Part shown: in pieces, positions 1 to 8,967 of the stretch
How the letters are laid out: each line of letters starts with the position of its first letter
How positions within the stretch are numbered: the stretch's first letter is position 1
Assembly (NCBI GenBank): GCA_028277885.1
Contig: JANQFK010000046.1
Coordinates: forward strand, 1 to 64,000
Reading direction: 5' to 3'
DNA length: 64,000 nucleotides
Source: Myxococcota bacterium
GTDB taxonomy: Bacteria > Myxococcota_A > UBA9160 > UBA6930
Translations under genes and position numbers: made by a program
Notes under the pieces: generated by a model
Told to the model about the DNA's origin: nothing
Databases searched by the model: none
The model's input: the letters and a program-made list of their open reading frames with translations, nothing else

Positions 1-468
1 TCCCGCCATGCGCGCGACGAGCCGGTCGGCGAGCTCGGTCAGCAGCTCGCCGACGGCGGCGGGCCCCCGACCCTCGCGCAGCGCCGTCTGGATGTCCTCT
101 ACCGCCAGCAGCCGACGCAGGTAGACGCCGATCACGCGGTCCGCCTCCACCCACAGGCGCAGGGACACCATGTCCTCGGGGTCGGCACCCGGGTTCAGGT
201 TCACACCGCGGAGGATCAGCAGCAGGCCGTCGGAGTGGGGAGCCGAGCGCGGCCGGGTCTCCTCGGCGAGCAGGGCCTCGTGCACGACCTCGTCCACGCC
301 GCTCTCGTTCTCGAGCCAGCTCCGGGCGTCGGGGTCGTTGCGGTCGAGGTGGACCCACACCGGGCCGGGAGTCGGTCCGGCACGCAGCCCGCCGAGTCCG
401 AGGGAGCGGCCCCCGCCGCGGCCGTCGAGTTGCCATGCGAAGAAGCCCTCCGGTCCGCGCTCCGTCAT
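1..468 (-). CDS. ZntB/CorA-family divalent metal transporter, N-terminal part
   Basis: Partial gene running off the left edge; only the first 156 residues are in the window. The protein begins MTERGPEGFFAWQLDG and contains the segment LLLILRGVNLNPGADPEDM at about residues 81-99, which is the recognisable cytoplasmic-domain signature of ZntB-type CorA transporters (Zn or Mg channel family). The two C-terminal membrane helices and the pore motif lie outside the window, so the metal cannot be judged. The ATG overlaps the stop codon of the upstream NfeD-like gene (ATGA), so the two are probably co-translated. ZntB assignment rests on the N-terminal domain only. Confidence 0.8.
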   Translation of the reverse strand, partial: MTERGPEGFFAWQLDGRGGGRSLGLGGLRAGPTPGPVWVHLDRNDPDARSWLENESGVDEVVHEALLAEETRPRSAPHSDGLLLILRGVNLNPGADPEDMVSLRLWVEADRVIGVYLRRLLAVEDIQTALREGRGPAAVGELLTELADRLVARMAG

Positions 469-926
469 CGATCCCCTCCCACCGACTCCCGCTGCGGGAC
501 GTCTCGTTCCTCGGCCACCACGACGAGGGTCAGACCCTCCACCGCCTGCACCCGCACGCGCTCGCCCCGGGCCACGTGGGGAGAGCCCGGGCGCAGCTCG
601 GCGCGCCACAGCTCCGAGCCGGCGCGCACGAAGCCGGCGGGCGAGAGCGGCTCCGTCGCCACCGCGCTCGCGCCCACGAGGCCCCGGGCGTCGCCGTCGC
701 CGCCGTCCTCGTAGGCGGAGCGCACGAAGGGGAAGAGCGCGAGGTCCTTCACGACCCAGGCCGCGAAGCCGAGCGCGCAGGCCCAGCCGGGCACGCCGAG
801 CCAGCTCGGGGCCAGCCACGCCGCCAGCCCGGCGGCGGACCAGCCCGGGGTCTGGAACAGCAGGTAGCGGCCGAGGACGCGGCGGGTCGAGGACGGGGCG
901 GGCCGAGGTGCCTCGCTGGAGGCCAC
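465..926 (-). CDS. NfeD-like membrane protein (short form)
   Basis: A 153-residue protein from a GTG start. A hydrophobic stretch at about residues 24-70 is followed by a C-terminal beta-rich domain (residues 85-140) with the pattern ending in GERVRVQAVEGLTLVV, typical of the OB-fold of NfeD proteins. NfeD proteins act in membrane quality control, usually paired with a stomatin or SPFH protein; no such partner is next door. It lies 7 bp downstream of asd and overlaps the transporter gene by 4 bp, suggesting one transcript asd-nfeD-zntB. Short NfeD forms are variable, so the family call is good but the role is unknown. Confidence 0.65.
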   Translation of the reverse strand: MASSEAPRPAPSSTRRVLGRYLLFQTPGWSAAGLAAWLAPSWLGVPGWACALGFAAWVVKDLALFPFVRSAYEDGGDGDARGLVGASAVATEPLSPAGFVRAGSELWRAELRPGSPHVARGERVRVQAVEGLTLVVVAEERDVPQRESVGGDR

Positions 927-933
927 GCCGGCG

Positions 934-1953
934 CTACTTGAGGCCGCGGCGGATCATCTCCTCGGCGATCTGCACCGCGTTGGTGGCCGCGCCCTTGCGC
1001 AGGTTGTCCGAGACCTGCCACAGCCAGAGCCGGTCGCTGCCCAGGTCCCGGCGGATGCGGCCCACCAGCACCTCGTCGCGCCCCTCCACCTGCATCGGCG
1101 TCGGGAACACGTCGCGGCCCGGGTCGTCCACCACCTCGACGCCGGGGAAGGCGGCCAGCGCCTCGCGGGCGGCCTCGGGCGTGAGCCCGCGCTCGGTCTC
1201 CACCAGCATGGTGGCGGAGTGGCCCACGGGCACGGGGACGCGCACGCAGGTCATGGCGACGTCGAGCTCGGGCATCTCCATGATCTTGCGCGTCTCGTTC
1301 AGCAGCTTGAGCTCCTCGCTGGAGTAGCCGTTGTCGAGGAACTTCTCGCACAGCGGGACGGCGTTGTAGGCGATGGGAGCGGCGAAGGTGGCCGGCTCGG
1401 GGGCCTCGCCCCGGGCCAGGCCCTCGACCTGGGCCTCGAGCTCCTCGACGCCGGGCTTGCCGGCGCCGCTCACGGCCTGCAGGGTCGTGACCACCACGCT
1501 GCGCACGCCCGCCGCCCGGTGCAGCGGCTCGAGCGCCATCACGAAGCCGATGGTGGTGCAGTTCGGGCAGGACACGATGCCGCGGTGCTTCTCGAGGGCG
1601 GCCGGGTTCACCTCGGGCACCACCAGCGGCACCTCGTGGTCCAGGCGCCAAGTGCTGGACTTGTCGATGGCGACGCCGCCGCGGCGCGCCACCTCGGGCG
1701 CCAGGTCCTTCGAGAGGGAGCCGGTGGCGGCGAAGAAGGCGAAGTCGACGCCGTCGAAGGCCTCGGGCACGGCCTCGCGCACCTCGAGCTCGCGGCCCGC
1801 GAAGCGCACCCGGCGCCCGACGGAGCGCTCGCTCGCCAGGGCGCGCACCTCGCCGGCCGGGAAGCCGCGCTCCTCGAGGACGCGGAACAGCACCTCTCCG
1901 ACGGCGCCCGTCGCACCGACCACCGCCACCGTTCGCTCGCGTTCCGCCGCCAT
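934..1953 (-). CDS. asd: Aspartate-semialdehyde dehydrogenase
   Basis: Predicted to reduce aspartyl phosphate to aspartate semialdehyde with NADPH, the branch point to lysine/diaminopimelate, threonine and methionine. The 339-residue length is normal. The N-terminal Rossmann motif VVGATGAVG is at residues 11-19, the catalytic cysteine is in SCPNCTT (Cys132), and the family segment RVPVPVGHS with the active-site histidine is near residue 235. The ATG start follows a TTGACA hexamer upstream. It heads a minus-strand group with the NfeD-like and ZntB-like genes, with no functional link apparent between them. Confidence 0.95.
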   Translation of the reverse strand: MAAERERTVAVVGATGAVGEVLFRVLEERGFPAGEVRALASERSVGRRVRFAGRELEVREAVPEAFDGVDFAFFAATGSLSKDLAPEVARRGGVAIDKSSTWRLDHEVPLVVPEVNPAALEKHRGIVSCPNCTTIGFVMALEPLHRAAGVRSVVVTTLQAVSGAGKPGVEELEAQVEGLARGEAPEPATFAAPIAYNAVPLCEKFLDNGYSSEELKLLNETRKIMEMPELDVAMTCVRVPVPVGHSATMLVETERGLTPEAAREALAAFPGVEVVDDPGRDVFPTPMQVEGRDEVLVGRIRRDLGSDRLWLWQVSDNLRKGAATNAVQIAEEMIRRGLK

Positions 1954-1988
1954 CGTCGCGTCCTTCGTCCGTTCCCGTGAATCCAGTC

Positions 1989-2017
1989 AGGATCGGAAGG
2001 ACGCCCCAGCCTGTCAA
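1989..2017 (-). promoter_or_regulatory. Putative sigma70-type promoter of asd
   Basis: Read on the minus strand there is a perfect TTGACA hexamer (2012-2017), then 17 bases, then GATCCT as a weak -10 match. It lies about 36 bases upstream of the asd ATG in a non-coding gap. The -35 match is seen directly; the -10 assignment is inference. Confidence 0.4.
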
Positions 2018-2066
2018 GCGGCTTCCCCGTCGCGCTGGGGGTGAGGCCGGGCAGGTCGGGCCGGGC

Positions 2067-3266
2067 TCACGCCTCGAGGCCGGCGCGCCGGTCGCGGACT
2101 CGCCAGTGGCGCCGCACCCAGCCCGGTCGCCGGTCCCGGCCGCCGGCCTCGGCCACCCGGGCCTCCCAGCCCGCCAGCCGGCGGTCGGCCTCGGCGAAGG
2201 CGGCGGCGGGCTCCGGGGGCGCGGCGAGCCAGCTCGCCTCGAGGGCGTCGCGCTCGGCCTCGTAGAGCGGCAGCCGACGCGCAGGATCGCCCATGACGCG
2301 GCGGTGGAGCCGCTCGTGGCGCCACCACAGGCTGTCCCGGTCCGCGCGGTCCGCGGGCGGCGGCCCGAGGTGGAGGGGCTCCTCGACGCGCACGGGCTTG
2401 AAGAGGCCCGTGCAGGGGGCGGCGGTGGCCGTCACCCAGTGCCGCGCGCCGGCCGGCCCGAGCTCCGCCACCCAGGAGGCCGTGGTCTGGGAGCCGGCGA
2501 GCTGGCCACCGGCGTGGACGCAGGGCCCCGCCATGGCGCCGTTGCGGCGCGTGTAGCGCGGCCCGGGGCTCTCGTCTCCCTGCGTCCCGTGGTCGCGCAG
2601 CAGGGCCATCATGTCCCCGGCGCCGCGGGCGCCGCGAGCCCGGGCCTCGGTGCAGGCGCGCCGGCGCGCGGCGTCGGCCACCCGGGTGCGGATCCGGTCG
2701 GCGTGGCGGTTCGCGAAGGGCTCGAGGGTGAGCCCGTTCGAGATGCTGCGCGCGCCGCGCACCTCCTCCACGGCCCACTCGCGGCCCGCGGTCTCCAGCA
2801 CGAAGGCGCCGCGCGGGTCCGCCACCAGGAAGGAGCTGTGGTAGCGGAAGCGCCGGCTCTCGTGGCCGCAGCCGCCGCCCTGGGCGAAGCGCGCGAGCAG
2901 CGCGGTGATCTCCTCCACCGCCTGCTTGGCGCTGCCCGCCCGCTCGAGGGCGAGGCGCAGCAGGTCCATGCCCGTGAGCCCCTCCCGGGCCACGGGCTCC
3001 CGGGTGAAGACCGCCTCGTTGCCGATCACCACGCCGTGCTCGTTGGCGCCCATCTCGGCGCCCCACATCCAGAAGGGCCGCGAGACCAGCACGGCGTGGG
3101 TCTCGCGCACCTGGGGGATCTCGATCCAGGTGCAGCGGACCCGCGCGCCGGGCCGGTGGCGGGCCCGCGGGATCCACTCCAGCAGCTGGGCCTCGTTGGT
3201 GTCCCGGTCCGAGTTCTTGGCGAACAGCACCCGGTCCCCGGTCACCGCCACCGCGGTGTCACACAC
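2067..3266 (-). CDS. Secernin-like C69 family peptidase
   Basis: A 399-residue protein with a GTG start giving V/M-C-D-T at the N-terminus. In the C69/secernin (Ntn-hydrolase) family, Cys2 becomes the nucleophile after removal of Met, and here Cys is residue 2. The following segment LFAKNSDRDTNEAQ (about residues 14-27) and the GVVIGNEAVF block near residue 78 are characteristic of this group. Substrates of bacterial secernins are not established; family members are dipeptidases or amidohydrolases. It is last in a three-gene minus-strand operon, 9 bp after the MscS-type channel. No signal peptide is visible, so a cytoplasmic location is likely. Confidence 0.85.
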   Translation of the reverse strand: MCDTAVAVTGDRVLFAKNSDRDTNEAQLLEWIPRARHRPGARVRCTWIEIPQVRETHAVLVSRPFWMWGAEMGANEHGVVIGNEAVFTREPVAREGLTGMDLLRLALERAGSAKQAVEEITALLARFAQGGGCGHESRRFRYHSSFLVADPRGAFVLETAGREWAVEEVRGARSISNGLTLEPFANRHADRIRTRVADAARRRACTEARARGARGAGDMMALLRDHGTQGDESPGPRYTRRNGAMAGPCVHAGGQLAGSQTTASWVAELGPAGARHWVTATAAPCTGLFKPVRVEEPLHLGPPPADRADRDSLWWRHERLHRRVMGDPARRLPLYEAERDALEASWLAAPPEPAAAFAEADRRLAGWEARVAEAGGRDRRPGWVRRHWRVRDRRAGLEA

Positions 3267-3275
3267 GCCGCCGCC

Positions 3276-5726
3276 TCACTCGTCCCTCCCCAGGAGGCCC
3301 TGCACCTCCGCGTCGGCGCTGCGCAGGTGCAGGTCGCGCTGGGGGAACGGGATCTCGATGCCGGCCTCGGCCAGGGCGTGGTGGATCGCGACGCCGAGCT
3401 CGCTCTGCACCGTGAGGCCGCGGTCGAAGTCGGTGATCCAGGCCCGCACCTGGAAGTCCAGGGAGCTCTCGCCGAAGCCCCGGAAGATGCACAGCGGTGC
3501 CGGCGTGGACATGATCTCGGAGTGGGCCTCGCAGGCCCCCCGCAGGATCTCGAGCACCCGCTCGGGATCGGTGCCGTAGGCGACGCCGACGTCGACGACG
3601 ATGCGCCGATCGCGGTCCGAGAGGGTCCAGTTGGTCACCTGCTCGGAGATCAGGTTGCCGTTGGGCACGATCACCTCGGCCCCGTCGAAGGTGCGCACCA
3701 CGCTGGCCCGGATGCCGATGCGCTTCACCTCGCCCCACAGGGTTCCGACCTGGACCGTGTCGCCGCGCTGGATGGGGCGCTCGAACAGCAGGATCAGGCC
3801 CGAGACGAAGTTGTTCACCACGTTCTGGAGGCCGAAGCCGATGCCCACGCCGAAGGCGCCTGCCAGGAAGGCGAGGCGGTCGAGGTTCACGCCCGTCGCC
3901 GCCACGGCGAGCAGGAAGCCGAACAGCAGCACCGCGTAGTGGAGCAGCGTGGAGAGCGCGTAGGGCATGCCCCGGCGCATGGGCGTGCGCGGGAAGACGT
4001 CCTCCTCGAGCACGAAGCGCAGGAAGCGCGAGACCAGGAAGGCGGCCCAGACCGTGAGCACGAAGGCGAGGACGTCGCCCAGGGAGAGGCTCACCGCGCC
4101 GATGGCGATCTCGCCGCCCAGCAGGCTGCGCGCGGTGGCCAGGCCCGGCTCGGCCAGCCCGAGCAGGTCGAGGGTCGCCCAGGCCCAGGCCGCGTAGCCG
4201 ACGAAGCGCAGGCCGCGGTCGCCGCGGCGCTCGAGCAGCGGCCGGTGCCGGCGCACCATGTGGAGCCGTCGCAGCGGCCCCACCCGCAGCACGAAGTGGA
4301 GCAGCACCGAGGTGATGCGCACGGCGGCGTAGAGGATGACGGCCGCGTAGGCGCTCCCGAACACCGCCTGTCCGAGCAGCCGCGAGAGTCGCACGTAGCC
4401 CAGCAGTCCGGCGAGGAGCGCCACCACCAGGGCGCCGAAGCCCAGGCGGGCGCCGAGGCCCGCCCGGCGCAGGACCGGGCTGCGCGCGAGGTGGGCGGGG
4501 ATCCCGGCCATGCGCGAGGGCCGGCCCAGCCAGAGCAGGATCGCGATCGCGGCCAGCAGCTCCAGCAGGAAGATCACGCGCTCGAGCTCGGCGAGGCCCT
4601 CGAGCACCTGGCGCATGCGGTCCACCAGGAAGAAGCCCACCAGGGCGTAGAGGGCCGGGTGGAGGGTCGGCGCGACCAGCCGCCGCAGCAGCAGCACCGC
4701 CGGGATCAGCAGGGCCGCGTAGAACAGCTGGAGCACCATCCGCGGTGCCTCGGGGTGGACCCAGGGCGCGACCAGCAGGGAGAGCAGGATCGCGGTCTCG
4801 ACGGGGCGCTGGAAGACGGGCTCCGCCTCCTCGAGCCCGGGCCCGGCCTCCTGGGCGGTGCGCAGCCGGCGGCGTGCGGCGGCCAGGGCCGCCACCAGGG
4901 AGAGCGCGATCAGGAGGTGGAGCTGGAAGCGCTCGCCGTGCTCGTCCGCCCAGTCCACCACGTCGCCCGCCTGGGACGCGATGGCGCCCGAGACGCCCTC
5001 ACCGAGGTCCTGGCGCAGGCCCTGGCGAAACGCCGGGCTCCACACCGGCGGCGCCGCCGCGGCGAAGAGCTTCCCCACGGCGACGTCGCGGGTGGCGCGG
5101 ATCAGCTCGAGCGCCTCGGAGGCCCGGGTGCGCTGCTCGCTGCCCTGGTCCTGGAGCGTGAGGATCTGGTCGCGGCGATCCTCGGCCTGCTCCCGGGCCT
5201 CGCCGATCTTCTCGAGGGTGGAGTCGATGCGGTCGCGGGTGGCCTCCGGCGCCTCGGAGGCCTTCGCGGCCTCCCGGGTCTCGAGCCAGACCGTGCGCAG
5301 CTCGTCGAGGCGGGCGAGCTCCGCCTGGAGCCCGGTGGCGCGCTCCGTCAGCTCGTCCGCCCAGCCGTTCAGTGCCTCCAGGCGGTGCAGCCACTCGCCC
5401 TCCAGGTCCTCGAGGGCCTCCAGGGAGACGTCTCCCGTGACCGCGCTGCTCGTGTACTCGACGTGGTCGTCGATGGCGTCGGACAGCAGGGGAAGGGCCC
5501 GGGCGATGGACTCGACCGGCGAGCTCGGCCGCATGTCCTGCGCGATCTGGCGCAGGACCGTCGCCACCTCCTCGGAGCGCGTCGCCACCTCGGGCAGCGG
5601 GATGGCGACGGACTCCGGCGGCGCCTCGGGCTCCTCGGGAGCGGCCTCCTGGGCGAGGGCCGGGAGCGCCAGCAGGTACAGGCCGGCGGCGAGGAGCGCC
5701 GTCGCCGCGCGCGCGGATCGGCTCAC
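3276..5726 (-). CDS. MscS-family mechanosensitive ion channel, large form
   Basis: An 816-residue inner-membrane channel predicted to open on membrane tension during osmotic downshock. A signal peptide (residues 1-24, cleaved after ALAQ) precedes a long periplasmic coiled-coil region (about 40-210), then several membrane helices (about 230-540), and the conserved MscS core. The core has GFGLQNVVNNFVSGL with the pore-lining helix, then RGDTVQVG and PNGNLI, as expected of MscS. The long N-terminus resembles MscK or YbiO rather than MscS itself. The GTG start overlaps the stop codon of the upstream DsbA-fold gene (GTGA), fixing the start. Confidence 0.92.
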   Translation of the reverse strand: MSRSARAATALLAAGLYLLALPALAQEAAPEEPEAPPESVAIPLPEVATRSEEVATVLRQIAQDMRPSSPVESIARALPLLSDAIDDHVEYTSSAVTGDVSLEALEDLEGEWLHRLEALNGWADELTERATGLQAELARLDELRTVWLETREAAKASEAPEATRDRIDSTLEKIGEAREQAEDRRDQILTLQDQGSEQRTRASEALELIRATRDVAVGKLFAAAAPPVWSPAFRQGLRQDLGEGVSGAIASQAGDVVDWADEHGERFQLHLLIALSLVAALAAARRRLRTAQEAGPGLEEAEPVFQRPVETAILLSLLVAPWVHPEAPRMVLQLFYAALLIPAVLLLRRLVAPTLHPALYALVGFFLVDRMRQVLEGLAELERVIFLLELLAAIAILLWLGRPSRMAGIPAHLARSPVLRRAGLGARLGFGALVVALLAGLLGYVRLSRLLGQAVFGSAYAAVILYAAVRITSVLLHFVLRVGPLRRLHMVRRHRPLLERRGDRGLRFVGYAAWAWATLDLLGLAEPGLATARSLLGGEIAIGAVSLSLGDVLAFVLTVWAAFLVSRFLRFVLEEDVFPRTPMRRGMPYALSTLLHYAVLLFGFLLAVAATGVNLDRLAFLAGAFGVGIGFGLQNVVNNFVSGLILLFERPIQRGDTVQVGTLWGEVKRIGIRASVVRTFDGAEVIVPNGNLISEQVTNWTLSDRDRRIVVDVGVAYGTDPERVLEILRGACEAHSEIMSTPAPLCIFRGFGESSLDFQVRAWITDFDRGLTVQSELGVAIHHALAEAGIEIPFPQRDLHLRSADAEVQGLLGRDE

Positions 5727-6343
5727 TCGGGCTCCCCCGCGGCGCGGCGCCGCAGCGCCTCGCGCACCAGCACCAGCCGGTCGTTGCCGAAGTAGAGGTC
5801 CTCGCGCTCGACGAACATCGTCGGCGAGCCGAAGCCGCCGCGCTCGATAAGCTCCTCGGTGTTGGCGCGCAGCCGCGCCTTGACCTCGGGCGCCCCGATG
5901 CGCTCGGCGAAGCGGTCCGCGTCCAGCCCGGCCTGGCCGGCGAGCTCGACCAGCACCGCGGGCTCGGAGACGTCGCGCCCCTCCTGCCAGTAGGCCTCGA
6001 ACACCCGGCGGGCGAAGGCCGGCAGCCGTCCCTCGTCCTGGGCGACGAGGCAGCCGCGCATGGCCTTCACGCTGTTGACCGGGAACACCGCGGGCTTGCC
6101 GAGCTCGAGGCCCACGTGGCGCGCCCAGTCCCGGAGGTCCTTCGCGTAGTAGCGGGCCTTGGCGGGCACCGGGTTCGCGCGCTGCTCGTAGACCGTCGGG
6201 TTCACGGCGTTGAAGACGCCTCCCACCAGGATCGGCCTCCACACCAGCTCGGCGCCGGTCTCCTCGGCCAGGGCCTCGATGCCGTGGAAGGCGAGGTAGG
6301 TCCACGGGCTCGAGCAGTCGAAGAAGAACTCGAGGGTCGCCAC
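5723..6343 (-). CDS. 2-hydroxychromene-2-carboxylate isomerase (DsbA-fold)
   Basis: About 206 residues. It opens with TLEFFFDCSSPWTYLAF, matching the N-terminal beta strand and SPW-Y catalytic region of GST-kappa/HCCA isomerases, and carries GSPTMFVE plus the DLYFGNDRL segment near the C-terminus, both diagnostic. Members isomerise 2-hydroxychromene-2-carboxylate in naphthalene breakdown or act as glutathione-dependent disulfide enzymes; no other aromatic-degradation genes are adjacent, so the substrate is open. I chose the GTG at 6343 because it gives the family's normal N-terminus; an upstream ATG would add about 39 unconserved residues and overlap the divergent gene. It is the first gene of the operon with MscS and secernin. 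Confidence 0.85.
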   Translation of the reverse strand: MATLEFFFDCSSPWTYLAFHGIEALAEETGAELVWRPILVGGVFNAVNPTVYEQRANPVPAKARYYAKDLRDWARHVGLELGKPAVFPVNSVKAMRGCLVAQDEGRLPAFARRVFEAYWQEGRDVSEPAVLVELAGQAGLDADRFAERIGAPEVKARLRANTEELIERGGFGSPTMFVEREDLYFGNDRLVLVREALRRRAAGEPE

Positions 6344-6396
6344 CGGATCTCCCAGCTCGCCTTCCGGGATTTTCCCGGCGGCCCGGTCCACTCGGG

Positions 6397-6402
6397 TATA
6401 CT
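6397..6402 (+). promoter_or_regulatory. Candidate -10 element (TATACT) for the glycosyltransferase fusion
   Basis: TATACT lies 23 bases before the ATG at 6426, in the short divergent gap 6344-6425. It is one of the best TATAAT matches in this GC-rich window; no clear -35 box is seen. Confidence 0.4.
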
Positions 6403-6425
6403 GGGCGAGTTTCCCAGGGCCCGCC

Positions 6426-7973
6426 ATGACGCAACTCCCCGACGCAAGCGCCCGCCGCATCCTCGTATTCGTGGTTGCCTACCACGCCGAGGACCACATC
6501 GTCCCGGTCTTCGAGCGGGTCCCGAAGCAGCTGTTCGAGGACGAGCGGGTCCAGTTCCTGGTGATCGACGACGCCTCCGAGGACGCCGGTCCGGAGGTGC
6601 TGGCGCGCTGGCTCCAGGACCGCGGCATCGAGAACGTCACGGTCCTGCGCAACCCGGTCAACCAGGGCTACGGCGGCAACCAGAAGCTCGGCTACCGCCA
6701 CGCCATCGATGCCGGCTACGACCTGGCCATCCTGCTCCACGGCGACGGCCAGTACGCGCCGGAGCTGCTGCCCCAGTTCATCCGCACCTGGGAGGAGACC
6801 GACGCGGACGTGATCCTGGGCTCCCGGATGCGCGAGCTCTCGAGCGCGCGGCGGGGCGGGATGCCGCTCTACAAGATGGTCGGCAACCGGATCCTGACCC
6901 GCTACCAGAACTGGCTCACGGGCCGGAACCTCACCGAGTACCACACCGGGTACCGCGCCTACACGACCCGCTTCCTGCGCAAGGTGCCCTTCGAGATCGA
7001 CACCAACGAGTTCCACTTCGACACCGAGATCCTGCTCCAGGCCATGCACGTGGGCGCGCCCATCGTGGAGTTCGACATTCCGACCCACTACGGCGACGAG
7101 ATCAGCCGCGTGAACGGCCTGAAGTACGCCTGGGACGTGGTGCGGGCCACCACCCAGTACAAGCTCCACCAGTTCGGCATGGCGTGCTCGCTGAAGCTGC
7201 GCGACCTACAGCGGGGGCGCCGCGACCGCGCCGGGCGCGTCTACTCCGCCGAGCGCATGGCCCTCGACATCCTCGCCGAGCAGCGGCCGAAGCGCGTGCT
7301 GCAGATCGGCTGCGGGCCGGGCTACACCGCGAAGCGCCTCACCGAGATGGGCCTCGAGGTGACGGGCCTCGGGGACATGGAGCCGATGCCCGGCGCCATG
7401 GCGCACCACCACCGCTGGCAGCCCGGCGAGGCGCTGCCCGTGGACGCCTTCGAGTACGACGCCGTGCTGCTTCTCGACCTGCTCGAGACCCTCGAGGACC
7501 CCGAGCGCTTCCTGCTCGAGCTGCGCAACCAGAGCCGCGAGCTGCCCGTGGACGGCCGCGGGCCCCTGGTGATCGTCTCGACGCCCAACATCGCCTTCGC
7601 GGCGGTGCGGCTGAACCTGCTGCTCGGCCGCTTCCCGTACTCGGAGCGCGGCGTGCTCATGGTGAACCACAAGCGCGCCTTCACCCGGGGCTCGCTGCTG
7701 AGCTCCCTGCAGGACTGCGGCTACGCGGTGGAGAGCGTGCGACCGGTGCCGGTCCCCTGGGAGGCGGTGCTGGGCGGTCGCCTGGGCCGCTTCCTCGGGC
7801 TCCTCTCGGCCGGCCTCGCGCGCCTCTCGAGCCGCCTGTTCGCCTTCCAGTTCCAGGCGACCTGCCGGCCGCTGCCCGGCGTGCGCCACGTGCTGGCCGA
7901 GAGCCAGCGCAACCGCTTCGCCGGCCCGGACCCGGCGTCGAGCAGCGCGGGCGAGACCCCGGCGGGCTCGTAG
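6426..7973 (+). CDS. Family 2 glycosyltransferase fused to a class I methyltransferase
   Basis: A 515-residue two-domain protein. Residues about 10-240 form a GT-A, DPM1-like family 2 glycosyltransferase: VIDDASED, then NQGYGGNQ, and the nucleotide-sugar/metal site LLHGDGQYAPE. Residues about 275-440 carry a SAM-binding methyltransferase domain with motif I VLQIGCGPGY and the acidic region LLLDLLETLED. The C-terminal 60 residues are amphipathic to hydrophobic, so membrane association is likely. The fusion suggests glycosyl transfer to a lipid or surface glycan with methylation of the same glycan, but no polysaccharide locus adjoins. The ATG start is well placed. Confidence 0.88.
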   Translation: MTQLPDASARRILVFVVAYHAEDHIVPVFERVPKQLFEDERVQFLVIDDASEDAGPEVLARWLQDRGIENVTVLRNPVNQGYGGNQKLGYRHAIDAGYDLAILLHGDGQYAPELLPQFIRTWEETDADVILGSRMRELSSARRGGMPLYKMVGNRILTRYQNWLTGRNLTEYHTGYRAYTTRFLRKVPFEIDTNEFHFDTEILLQAMHVGAPIVEFDIPTHYGDEISRVNGLKYAWDVVRATTQYKLHQFGMACSLKLRDLQRGRRDRAGRVYSAERMALDILAEQRPKRVLQIGCGPGYTAKRLTEMGLEVTGLGDMEPMPGAMAHHHRWQPGEALPVDAFEYDAVLLLDLLETLEDPERFLLELRNQSRELPVDGRGPLVIVSTPNIAFAAVRLNLLLGRFPYSERGVLMVNHKRAFTRGSLLSSLQDCGYAVESVRPVPVPWEAVLGGRLGRFLGLLSAGLARLSSRLFAFQFQATCRPLPGVRHVLAESQRNRFAGPDPASSSAGETPAGS

Positions 7974-8003
7974 GCGGGCCCCGCCCCGCTCGGCTTCGCC
8001 TCG

Positions 8004-8957
8004 TCAGGGCTCGGCCGGCTCCCGGTCCGCCGCGGTCTCCGCGTCGGGATCCGGTGTGGAGGCGCGGAGGTCGTGGCCCCCCGGCGCCAGGGCGCGGGCC
8101 ACGGCGCGGCGCCCCTCCTCGATGGCGTCCTCGGCCCGGTCGAAGTCGAACAGGCCGAAGTCGCCGAGGCGCGGCGTGATCAGCAGCTCCGGAGGATCCC
8201 CGGCCATGCGGCTGCGGTGGATGCGCACCTGCATGATGTTCAGGCTGTTGGCCATCACCTCGAAGAGCGTCGGCGCCTCCGGCTCCTGGGGCGTGTTCTC
8301 GACGGGCGCCTCGTCGCCGAGGCGCTGGCGCAGGTCGGCGGCCAGCCCCTGGAGCCGCGAGCGCAAGCTGGCGGCGTCCGGGCGCAGGCGGCGCCCGAGC
8401 AGGGTGGTGTTGAGGTCCACGGCGACGACCCGCCGGGCGCCGAGGGCGCGGCACAGCGAGACCGGCACCGGGTTCACGAGGCCGCCGTCCACCAGCCAGC
8501 GCTCGTCGCGGCGCTGGGGCGTCACGATGCCGGGCAGCGCCACCGAGGCGCGCATGGCCTCCATCACCGAGCCCTCGGTGAGCCAGATCTCACGGCCGCT
8601 CTCGAGGTCCGTCGCCACCGCGGCGAAGGGGCGGGGCAGGGAGGCGATCTCGCGGTCCGGGAACTCCTCGGCGATGGCCTCGAACACACGGCGAGCCCGG
8701 AGGAAGCCCCCGCCGCCCCAGGAGAGGTCGAGGTACCCGACCACCCGGCGCCAGTCGAGGTTGCGCACCCAGTCCTCGAAGCGGTCGAGCTCGCCGGCGG
8801 CGTAGACCGCGCCCACCACCGCGCCGATGGAGCTGCCGCACACGATGTCGGGAGCGAGCCCCTCCTCCTCGAGGGCGCGGATCACCCCGATGTGCGCCCA
8901 GCCGCGGGCGGCGCCGCTTCCCAGGGCGAGACCGACCCGCTCGGAGGATCCGCCCAT
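8004..8957 (-). CDS. Patatin-like phospholipase (RssA-type)
   Basis: A 317-residue lipid acyl hydrolase with the patatin Ser-Asp dyad. The oxyanion loop GSGAARGWAH is at about residues 14-23, the nucleophile elbow GSSIG at about 42-46, and the Asp of VDGGLVNPVP near residue 158. Length and layout fit the RssA/YlbK group of bacterial patatins. The C-terminal 110 residues are less conserved and end in an acidic tail. It lies 10 bp downstream of the helicase gene, so the two are probably co-transcribed, with no obvious functional connection. It is convergent with the glycosyltransferase fusion. Confidence 0.92.
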   Translation of the reverse strand: MGGSSERVGLALGSGAARGWAHIGVIRALEEEGLAPDIVCGSSIGAVVGAVYAAGELDRFEDWVRNLDWRRVVGYLDLSWGGGGFLRARRVFEAIAEEFPDREIASLPRPFAAVATDLESGREIWLTEGSVMEAMRASVALPGIVTPQRRDERWLVDGGLVNPVPVSLCRALGARRVVAVDLNTTLLGRRLRPDAASLRSRLQGLAADLRQRLGDEAPVENTPQEPEAPTLFEVMANSLNIMQVRIHRSRMAGDPPELLITPRLGDFGLFDFDRAEDAIEEGRRAVARALAPGGHDLRASTPDPDAETAADREPAEP

Positions 8958-8967
8958 CGCGGGCGTC

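Noticed and set aside
3276-7169. An apparent 1297-residue minus-strand protein including the MscS channel
   Set aside because: The frame upstream of 5726 is the antisense of the DsbA-fold and glycosyltransferase genes. A signal peptide directly after the GTG at 5726 and a GTGA overlap define the real start.
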